A stretch of 11,687 bases of DNA from Candidatus Babeliales bacterium (GTDB taxonomy: Bacteria; Babelota; Babeliae; Babelales; CAIQNR01), in contig JAIPGS010000022.1 of NCBI GenBank assembly GCA_021735725.1, positions 1 to 11,687 on the forward strand, in the 5' to 3' direction. Shown here in pieces: positions 1-5,077 of the stretch. Made by a program: the position numbers and the translations under genes. The notes under the pieces were generated by a model. The model did not search any database, had not been told where the DNA came from, and saw nothing but the letters and a program-made list of their open reading frames with translations. Every line of letters begins with the position of its first letter. Within the stretch, counting starts at the first letter, position 1.

Positions 1-137
1 GCTCCTTTAATGGACTGGCTGCATTAAGGTGGCTAAGTCTTCTTGAGGGCAACCAGATAACAACAATTAAACCAGGTGCTTTTGATGGGCTTTCTGAGGA
101 ATTAAGAACTGAACTCAAGAAACAATTTAAGATTTAA
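1..137 (+). CDS. Leucine-rich-repeat protein, C-terminal fragment
   Basis: This is the 3' end of a gene that begins before the window; in-frame codons run from base 3 to a TAA at 135-137 (44 residues). The peptide contains one recognisable repeat, LxxLxxLxLxxNQI-like, with the segment EGNQITTIKPGAFDGL. That is the typical asparagine-ladder form of a leucine-rich repeat, which is a protein-protein binding module. A short charged tail (EELRTELKKQFKI) ends the protein. The total number of repeats, any signal peptide and any fused catalytic domain lie outside the window, so no function can be given. No hairpin plus T-run follows the stop. The repeat type is common in bacterial surface and effector proteins, and it fits the other eukaryote-like modules here. 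Confidence 0.75.
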   Translation, partial: SFNGLAALRWLSLLEGNQITTIKPGAFDGLSEELRTELKKQFKI

Positions 138-169
138 TTTTTAATAAATAAGCTTAAGAGCCTCCCCTT

Positions 170-198
170 TTGACTTCTCCATTTTTATATGCTATTCT
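170..198 (+). promoter_or_regulatory. Promoter for the RING-type protein gene
   Basis: A TTGACT -35 box (170-175) and a TATTCT -10 box (193-198) are separated by 17 bp. TG at 190-191 makes the -10 an extended type (TGnTATTCT). The expected start of transcription is near 205, giving a leader of about 45 nt before the ATG at 250. The same -10 hexamer precedes the genes at 4372 and 10131. Confidence 0.6.
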
Positions 199-218
199 CA
201 ATTAGAATATAAAAATGG
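179..218. repeat. 12-bp perfect inverted repeat around the -10 box
   Basis: The arms CCATTTTTATAT (179-190) and ATATAAAAATGG (207-218) are exact reverse complements around a 16-nt centre. The centre holds the -10 box and the expected transcription start. Neither strand has a T-run after the stem, so it does not look like a terminator for the upstream leucine-rich-repeat gene. An operator, or a 5' leader or DNA hairpin, is possible. A competing inner pairing, TATTCT (193-198) with AGAATA (204-209), overlaps the second arm. Confidence 0.6.
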
Positions 219-238
219 AATAATGTTATATAAGCTGT

Positions 239-243
239 GGAGG
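239..243 (+). promoter_or_regulatory. Ribosome binding site that sets the start at 250
   Basis: GGAGG lies 6 nt before the ATG at 250. The earlier in-frame ATG at 223 has no such site, and starting there would put nine polar or mixed residues ahead of the signal peptide. This favours 250 as the true start. Confidence 0.75.
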
Positions 244-249
244 CTCACA

Positions 250-906
250 ATGAAAAATAAAATATTTTTAGGGTTATTATTACTTGGTTCGGTTCACAAT
301 AATGTTTTTGCTGCCCAAGCTGCGGCTGCTGCTCAAGAAGAACAGTTTAATTGTTCTCTTTGCTCAGAAACATGCACACAAGAAAGACGTTTAAAATGTT
401 CATGTGGAACAACTTTTTATTTTCATGAAAGTTGTTTAATCCCTGATTCAGAAGAACCTGATGATAATAATGCAATTATTAAATGTCCACAATGCAAACA
501 AGAAATTGCTACATACATTATTAATCAAAGAAAAAAAAATCTATCTGACTATGCATTATCTTTTTTATACAACGAAGATAATTCTGATATACAATCTGAT
601 GAAATAAGTAGATGCCCAATTTGTTTGAAAGATAACGAACAAGAAGAATTTATTACCGTAAAATGTACAAGCAAAAAACATCGATTCCATAAATTTTGCA
701 TTGGAGAGGCTGCTGCACAAAATGAACTAAACTCAGATTATTTTTCATCTAATTTTCCTTGTCCTCTGTGTAGAGAAAATTTATTCCCTAAAAAAGAACC
801 TGCGCTTACAAACAATAGAGAACAATCTTTACTTCCTCAATTAGGAACACTTGCTCTCGTTGGTGTAATTGGTGGATTTTTAGCATATAGATTACTTAAT
901 CAATAA
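250..906 (+). CDS. Secreted/membrane protein with two RING-type zinc sites
   Basis: The predicted protein has 218 residues. Residues 1-21 form a Sec-type signal peptide (MKNK, a hydrophobic stretch, then VFA before AQAAAAA). The first cysteine cluster (C35, C38, C50, C52, H59, C62, C79, C82) has spacing CxxC-x11-CxC-x6-HxxC-x16-CxxC, close to the C4HC3 RING-CH variant of MARCH-type ubiquitin ligases. The second (C122, C125, C139, H144, H147, C150, C171, C174) has the C3H2C3 order of a RING-H2. A hydrophobic segment at about 197-216 with glycines, followed by a very short tail, could be a membrane anchor. RING domains recruit ubiquitin-loaded E2 enzymes in eukaryotes. Bacteria lack that system, so a role as a host-directed E3 ligase is inferred, not shown. 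It could instead be a structural zinc protein. It has its own promoter and converges on rsmA, with 3 bp between the stops. Confidence 0.7.
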   Translation: MKNKIFLGLLLLGSVHNNVFAAQAAAAAQEEQFNCSLCSETCTQERRLKCSCGTTFYFHESCLIPDSEEPDDNNAIIKCPQCKQEIATYIINQRKKNLSDYALSFLYNEDNSDIQSDEISRCPICLKDNEQEEFITVKCTSKKHRFHKFCIGEAAAQNELNSDYFSSNFPCPLCRENLFPKKEPALTNNREQSLLPQLGTLALVGVIGGFLAYRLLNQ

Positions 907-909
907 AAG

Positions 910-1692
910 CTATTTCAGCACTTTCCATAATTCAAGCAAATCAGAAAAAGACATTTGCTGAGCCCTTAATTTCATAAATTTTTCTGGCACTTTTTCCATA
1001 TCAAAATGGGATTGTGCCAGATTATTTCTGAATGTTCGGCGAGGTTGAGAAAAACATACTTTTATAAATTTCCAAAAACCAACTTCATCGGGAATTTCTA
1101 TTACATTTTTTTTAGTAACAAAATGTAATAATCGTGAAAATACTTTTGGTTCAGGAAAAAAAGCTTTTGGTGAAATTTTTGTAAGTAATTTCCATTCAAA
1201 ATAATGCTGAAAAAATAAAGAAATATACCCATACCCACGGCCTGATGTTTTTACAATTTTTTGTGCAACCTCTTCTTGCACCATCACCACACCATCAGTA
1301 ATTTTATCTCTATTTTTTTGTACTTTTTTAAGTATCGGAAACGTTACATGATACGGAAGATTAGAAAGTAAAGTCCATGGTTTATGCTCTTCAAAAATCG
1401 AATCTTCAACATCTAAAACGTTTGTTAAAAACATTTCAAAATTTTTTACTTTTTTAAATTCATTTTCAACTTTTTCTGCCCATTCAGGATCAATTTCAAA
1501 AACCCACAATCGCTCTGGTTTTTGTGAACTAATTTCCCGCGTCAGGACACCATCACCACAGCCAATTTCAAAAATATTTTTTCCCTCAACTCTAACAGCA
1601 TTAAGCATATCACGCACCACTGCCATATCACGCAAAAAGTATTGCCCATGATGTTTCTTAAGCGTGATTCCCCCTGATTGTGGTTTCTTCAT
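910..1692 (-). CDS. rsmA: 16S rRNA adenine dimethyltransferase RsmA (KsgA)
   Basis: This S-adenosylmethionine-dependent enzyme dimethylates two adjacent adenines in the 3'-terminal hairpin of 16S rRNA (A1518/A1519 in E. coli numbering), a late step in 30S maturation. The 260-residue length is normal for the family. Visible signatures are the N-terminal HHGQYFLRD (14-22), SAM motif I FEIGCGDGVLT (41-51), an acidic residue ending the second strand (E66 in FEID), a motif III-type Asp (D94) and the catalytic NLPY (111-114). The C-terminal part carries PKAFFPEPKV, which fits the conserved family region. The ATG is preceded by AGGA only 4-5 nt away. The gene lies downstream of mreB on the same strand, separated by 131 bp that hold a large palindrome and a weak promoter candidate. 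It may therefore be read with mreB, on its own, or both. Confidence 0.95.
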   Translation of the reverse strand: MKKPQSGGITLKKHHGQYFLRDMAVVRDMLNAVRVEGKNIFEIGCGDGVLTREISSQKPERLWVFEIDPEWAEKVENEFKKVKNFEMFLTNVLDVEDSIFEEHKPWTLLSNLPYHVTFPILKKVQKNRDKITDGVVMVQEEVAQKIVKTSGRGYGYISLFFQHYFEWKLLTKISPKAFFPEPKVFSRLLHFVTKKNVIEIPDEVGFWKFIKVCFSQPRRTFRNNLAQSHFDMEKVPEKFMKLRAQQMSFSDLLELWKVLK

Positions 1693-1736
1693 AAAATCCT
1701 ATAAAATATACCGTTAAATAAATCCTATTTTTCCAT

Positions 1737-1776
1737 TTCTCTTTATATATAATTTAAAAATTATACTCAAAGAGAA
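1737..1776. repeat. 40-bp interrupted palindrome between mreB and rsmA
   Basis: The outer arms TTCTCTTT (1737-1744) and AAAGAGAA (1769-1776) are exact reverse complements, as are the inner arms TATAATTT (1748-1755) and AAATTATA (1758-1765). A symmetric 3x3 mismatch (1745-1747 against 1766-1768) separates the two pairs, and the centre is 2 nt. No T-run follows on either strand, so it is not a standard intrinsic terminator. It could be an operator, an RNA processing hairpin or an attenuator in the mreB-rsmA transcript. Confidence 0.65.
1742..1770 (-). promoter_or_regulatory. Candidate rsmA promoter inside the palindrome
   Basis: On the minus strand, TTGAGT (1770-1765) is followed after 17 bp by TATAAA (1747-1742). 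Transcription would start near 1735, giving a leader of about 40 nt to the rsmA ATG. A second possible -10 box, TATAAT, overlaps at 1767-1762. The sequence is so AT-rich that chance matches are likely. Confidence 0.3.
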
Positions 1777-1823
1777 GCTTTAACCCCATCATAAAACTAT
1801 AATAAGTCTGTAAAATAAAAAAT

Positions 1824-2888
1824 TTATTTCATTAAAACTTCTTTAAACACATCAAGCTGATCAACTACCATTCCTGCGCCTTTTACAACACAAAAAAGAG
1901 GATCTTCAGCAACGGTCACCGGAAGGCCTGTTTCTTTTGCAAGCAATTTATCAAGACCTTTAAGCAGAGATCCGCCACCTGCCATCATTATACCACGATC
2001 TACAAGATCTGACGAGAGTTCTGGTGGAGTACTTTCAAGAGCTACTCGAACAACATCCACAATATTAGAAATTGTTTCAAGTAATGCTTCATGAACTTCA
2101 GGAGCAGTCATTATAATTGTTTTTGGAACCCCTGTTATTAGATCTCGGCCTTTTACGTCTATTTTCATAGCTTCAACTTCTTTAGTAAGAAGTGCTGAAC
2201 CGATAGTCATTTTAATAATTTCAGCTGTTCGTTCCCCAATCAAAAGATTGTACTTACGCTTAACATACTGAACAATAGCTCTATCCATTTCATCACCACC
2301 CACACGAATAGATTGGCAAAAAACAACGTCTTTTAAAGTAATAACAGCAACTTCTGTTGTTCCCCCTCCAATATCAACAATCATGCTTCCAATTGGTTCT
2401 TGAACATTTAATCCTGCCCCAATAGCCGCAGCCATTGGTTCCATAATTGGATATACTTCACGCGCTCCAGCCTGCATTGCCGATTCAATTACAGCACGTT
2501 TTTCTACTTGAGTTATTCCAGAAGGAACTCCCACAACCATACGAGGACTTACAAGTGTTCTTCTATTATCATGCACTTTACGAATAAAATGACGAATCAT
2601 ACTTTCAGTTAATTCAAAATTTGCAATAACCCCATCACGAAGCGGGCGACATGCAACAATACTTTCTGGCGTTTTTCCAAGCATTTCTTTTGCTTTTGTT
2701 CCAGCGGCAAGCACTTCATTGGTATTTGCGCGAACTGCAACAACAGATGGTTCGTTTAATACAATTCCTTTTCCTCGAACATAAATAACCGTATTAGCTG
2801 TCCCCAAATCAACAGCAATATCACTTGAAAAGAAACTGAAAAGTCTCTGTGCAGGTAAAAAATTCATAATCTTTTTTTTCATATCCAT
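1824..2888 (-). CDS. mreB: Rod-shape-determining actin homologue MreB
   Basis: This cytoplasmic actin-like ATPase forms membrane-bound filaments that guide lateral cell-wall synthesis in non-spherical bacteria. The 354-residue length is normal. The ATP-site motifs are intact: phosphate-1 DLGTANT (27-33), EPMAAAIG (150-157), phosphate-2 DIGGGTTEV (172-180) and the adenosine motif GGGSLLKGL (304-312). The N-terminal 22 residues mix Lys with hydrophobic and aromatic side chains (FLPAQRLFSFF), consistent with the amphipathic membrane-binding helix of many MreBs. The start at 2888 lies 18 bp after the stop of the outer-membrane protein gene, with only a weak GAGAG-type ribosome site. In-frame ATGs at codons 3 and 8 are alternatives. 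No mreC, mreD or rodA follows; the next gene is rsmA. Its presence suggests a retained peptidoglycan or shape machinery, in agreement with glmU nearby. Confidence 0.97.
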   Translation of the reverse strand: MDMKKKIMNFLPAQRLFSFFSSDIAVDLGTANTVIYVRGKGIVLNEPSVVAVRANTNEVLAAGTKAKEMLGKTPESIVACRPLRDGVIANFELTESMIRHFIRKVHDNRRTLVSPRMVVGVPSGITQVEKRAVIESAMQAGAREVYPIMEPMAAAIGAGLNVQEPIGSMIVDIGGGTTEVAVITLKDVVFCQSIRVGGDEMDRAIVQYVKRKYNLLIGERTAEIIKMTIGSALLTKEVEAMKIDVKGRDLITGVPKTIIMTAPEVHEALLETISNIVDVVRVALESTPPELSSDLVDRGIMMAGGGSLLKGLDKLLAKETGLPVTVAEDPLFCVVKGAGMVVDQLDVFKEVLMK

Positions 2889-2906
2889 CTGTATCTACTC
2901 TCACTT

Positions 2907-4154
2907 TCAAAATTGAAATGTAATTCCCAAACCTATTCTCTGTGTATTTGCTCTATGCTCTGTTCCAATAAAATCTATCGGAATATCCCAAGAAAAGGTA
3001 ACCATAGGATTAATTCTGCGACGAGCCGGAGAAACTTTACCAAAATCGTAACATAATTGGAATAAAAGATATTCAGAAAACCACTTTGTTCCTTTTGCAT
3101 AAATATTGGAAATATCAATTGCTATTGTTTTATCAGCACGTTCATCGCTCCACATATCTCCATAATGAGCTGAATACACATACTGAAGTTGTGCCCCAAA
3201 ACCTCCTTGTAAATCATTAAAAGTAAGCGTTGGAGAAAACATTAAATTCACCCCAGGAGTTACTTTCATATCACCTGTTGTTGCACCAAAAATTTCTGGC
3301 TCTCCAAGCACAGGAATACGACGATTTTGTATTTTAGCAAATCGTTGAGAAAGTCTACTTGACCAACTAAACCAAATATCTTCTTTAACTTCTAAATGAG
3401 TATCAAATCCAACCATAATTCCAGCAAGCCCATCACCACCAAAAGGAATAGCTGCCGGATGATTGATGTCCCGTTTTTTTGTAACGGGAATTATTCCCGC
3501 ACAATAAAAACTAAAATCTGCTGAACGGAACTTCATAACATAATCACGAACGCCACCAAGACGTGCATAAAGAACAAGATCTGTCATTGAAGAGTCTGAC
3601 CACTCTGAATCATTAAATCCAAGTTCTTTAAACATATTTCGTCGTTGTGTTTCTATGGTTACTTCATCGGCTGTTGTTAAACCTAAACTTCTAATTGTTT
3701 CTTTAAGAAGTACAAATTTTTGATTGCATGTCATATGAACCCATCCCCAATTCATTCCCATAGAAAAATTTTTATTTAATGCATATTCCGCATGAATATC
3801 AAATCCCTGCCCTTGCAATTTACCATGAGCTCCCCACAAAACATCTCGTGCAGCTTGCCAAGCAGGAGTTAAATAATTAGTTTTTCCAACAGTTTCTAAA
3901 GCTTGTCCAAAAATCTTTTGATCAAAATCTCCATACACTTCTGGAATTCCCTTTTTTTCTTTTGATTCATTTCCATGAGCACTATTTGCTGTCACAAAAA
4001 AACCATCCACTTTACAAAATGATCGATTCTCTATTGTTCTTAAAGTAGTGCGCGCAAACCATGGAATAAATCTATTATCTATAATAGAAGCAGAAAGAGT
4101 GCTCATTGCAGCACTTAAACATAAAAATACTAATTTATTTATTTTTTTCATCAT
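2907..4154 (-). CDS. Predicted outer-membrane beta-barrel protein
   Basis: I do not recognise the family. The protein is about 415 residues, with a signal peptide (KKINKLVFLCLSAAMSTLSAS). The body is rich in aromatic and glycine residues with alternating hydrophobic patterns typical of transmembrane beta strands, for example SADFSFYCAGIIPV, DIWFSWSSRLSQRF and EYLLFQLCYDFG. It ends RIGLGITFQF; a terminal Phe with alternating hydrophobics is the classic BAM-complex recognition signal. Residues around 90-125 look helical and may form a plug or periplasmic segment. The start is placed at the ATG of 4154 (an ATGATG pair), because the signal peptide begins there. The upstream ATG at 4169 adds MWNEV and has no ribosome site. 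The gene leads mreB by 18 bp, so the two are probably co-transcribed. Porin, adhesin and transporter roles cannot be told apart. Confidence 0.7.
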   Translation of the reverse strand: MMKKINKLVFLCLSAAMSTLSASIIDNRFIPWFARTTLRTIENRSFCKVDGFFVTANSAHGNESKEKKGIPEVYGDFDQKIFGQALETVGKTNYLTPAWQAARDVLWGAHGKLQGQGFDIHAEYALNKNFSMGMNWGWVHMTCNQKFVLLKETIRSLGLTTADEVTIETQRRNMFKELGFNDSEWSDSSMTDLVLYARLGGVRDYVMKFRSADFSFYCAGIIPVTKKRDINHPAAIPFGGDGLAGIMVGFDTHLEVKEDIWFSWSSRLSQRFAKIQNRRIPVLGEPEIFGATTGDMKVTPGVNLMFSPTLTFNDLQGGFGAQLQYVYSAHYGDMWSDERADKTIAIDISNIYAKGTKWFSEYLLFQLCYDFGKVSPARRRINPMVTFSWDIPIDFIGTEHRANTQRIGLGITFQF

Positions 4155-4201
4155 AACTTCATTCCACATCGTCTAGTTTTTTTATTCTTATTCTTAGGAT
4201 G

Positions 4202-4282
4202 ATAAGCTTACCTGCTTACCCCTGTTAGTCAAGTTAAATCAAAAAAGAATATAAGCTCAGATACTTTCAATACTTGCTTATA
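4202..4282. promoter_or_regulatory. Cluster of TAAGC/GCTTA motifs in a divergent intergenic region
   Basis: Between the divergent outer-membrane-protein and repeat-protein genes lie four kinds of related element: the palindrome TAAGCTTA (4203-4210), tandem octamers GCTTACCT and GCTTACCC (4206-4221), and a 7-bp inverted pair TATAAGC (4250-4256) / GCTTATA (4276-4282). A minus-strand TTGACT (4232-4227) sits between them, but no well-spaced -10 box for it was found. This may be a regulator binding region; it is AT-rich and unproven. Confidence 0.25.
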
Positions 4283-4294
4283 ATCACAACATTG

Positions 4295-4324
4295 TTGATT
4301 TTTTAGTTTTAAATTTGTTATTCT
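4295..4324 (+). promoter_or_regulatory. Promoter for the repeat protein gene
   Basis: TTGATT (4295-4300), an 18-bp spacer and TATTCT (4319-4324), with TG at 4316-4317 giving an extended -10. Transcription would start near 4331, leaving a 41-nt leader to the ATG at 4372. The earlier ATG at 4336 would then be almost leaderless. Confidence 0.55.
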
Positions 4325-4359
4325 TAATTATATAAATGAAAATAAACAATCTTTTTAAT

Positions 4360-4364
4360 GGAGA
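4360..4364 (+). promoter_or_regulatory. Ribosome binding site that sets the start at 4372
   Basis: GGAGA lies 7 nt before the ATG at 4372, which opens directly into a signal peptide. The in-frame ATG at 4336 lacks a ribosome site and lies about 5 nt after the predicted transcription start. Confidence 0.7.
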
Positions 4365-4371
4365 AATTATA

Positions 4372-4902
4372 ATGAAAAGATTATTTTTGCTATTAATTTT
4401 TACTATAGTAGGAACAAACCAAGCGCGTCGGTCAGGTAGCAATAATGGAGAGCGTCAAGAAAGAAATTACACATCAGACCGCCAAAAAAGAAGCATTACA
4501 AGAAGTACAAACTTGAATTTTATGAACTTTTTAAATGCCCCAATAAGTAGCCAAAACAACTCTCCCGCAAAAAGAAAAAAGCAGGAGACTGTAAACCTAC
4601 AAACAAAAAGAAAAAAGCGAGAAACTGTAAATCCATATTTTAAAACACAAACAGAAGAAGAAGAACAGTCAATTGTAGAACCAATCTTTAGTCCACAAAC
4701 AGAAACAGAAAAGCAATCAATTGTAGAACCAATCTTTCAGCCACAAACAGAAGAAGAAGAGCGCGCAATTATTGATCCTGTTTATAACCCACGCAGACAA
4801 ACAGAAAAGCAATCAATTGTAGAACCTATCTTTCAGCCACAAACAGAAGAAGAAGAGCGCGCAATTGTAGAACCAATCTTTCAGCAAGGCAGACAAAGAT
4901 AA
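4372..4902 (+). CDS. Secreted protein with five 16-residue repeats and basic motifs
   Basis: I know no family for this 176-residue protein. Residues 1-18 form a signal peptide (MKR, then LFLLLIFTIVG, then a likely cut near NQA). The mature protein starts Arg/Ser/Asn-rich (19-64). It then carries two copies of KRKK[QR]ETVN (67-75 and 79-87), which resemble classical monopartite nuclear localisation signals. Residues 93-172 are five tandem 16-residue units, consensus QTEEEE[QR][SA]IVEPIFxP: an acidic half followed by a hydrophobic IVEPIF core. The overall shape is basic N-half, acidic repetitive C-half, no Cys, and probably little fixed fold outside the repeats. It has its own promoter, a good ribosome site and a terminator, so it is a stand-alone unit. 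Export and host binding are plausible in a host-associated bacterium but are inferred. The basic blocks could equally bind nucleic acid or the cell envelope. Confidence 0.75.
   Translation: MKRLFLLLIFTIVGTNQARRSGSNNGERQERNYTSDRQKRSITRSTNLNFMNFLNAPISSQNNSPAKRKKQETVNLQTKRKKRETVNPYFKTQTEEEEQSIVEPIFSPQTETEKQSIVEPIFQPQTEEEERAIIDPVYNPRRQTEKQSIVEPIFQPQTEEEERAIVEPIFQQGRQR
4648..4887 (+). repeat. Five tandem 48-bp coding repeats
   Basis: The units are 4648-4695, 4696-4743, 4744-4791, 4792-4839 and 4840-4887, all in frame with the gene at 4372. Units 2 and 4 resemble each other, as do 3 and 5. From the ACAGAAAAGC in each even unit into the next unit, more than 60 bp are identical except for one synonymous CCA/CCT change. 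That points to a recent 96-bp duplication of a pair. Unit 3 is the most diverged (IIDPVYNP). Confidence 0.9.
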
Positions 4903-4951
4903 AATCTGAAATTTTACGTAGAAAGTAATGATATATATTAAATCATAGAAG

Positions 4952-4984
4952 AAAGGATGCTTTACGGCGTCCTTTTTTTTCTTT
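4952..4984 (+). terminator. Intrinsic terminator after the repeat protein gene
   Basis: The stem AAAGGATGC (4952-4960) pairs with GCGTCCTTT (4967-4975) with one T-G wobble and a 6-nt loop (TTTACG). A run of eight T begins inside the second arm (4973-4980) and continues as CTTTT. It lies about 50 bp after the stop at 4902 and separates this gene from glmU. Confidence 0.85.
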
Positions 4985-5077
4985 TACATTAGAATTAGAC
5001 CTCTCTTTTTATTTTTGGTAATCTCACACCTAGTCTAAAATACATCTTTTAATGTTCTGTAGTAAGGAGGCCTAATC

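Noticed and set aside
935..959. AGCAAAT / ATTTGCT inverted repeat just after the RING protein gene, a possible terminator
   Set aside because: The stem is short and AT-rich with an 11-nt loop, there is no T-run, and it lies inside the rsmA coding sequence.
4179..4196. Two further TATTCT hexamers on the plus strand upstream of the repeat protein gene
   Set aside because: Neither has a TTG-type -35 box at 16-19 bp, and a better-placed promoter lies at 4295-4324.
4648..4887. Regular 48-bp repeats resembling a CRISPR array
   Set aside because: The repeats are contiguous without spacers, in frame with a coding sequence, and vary by codon as protein repeats do.
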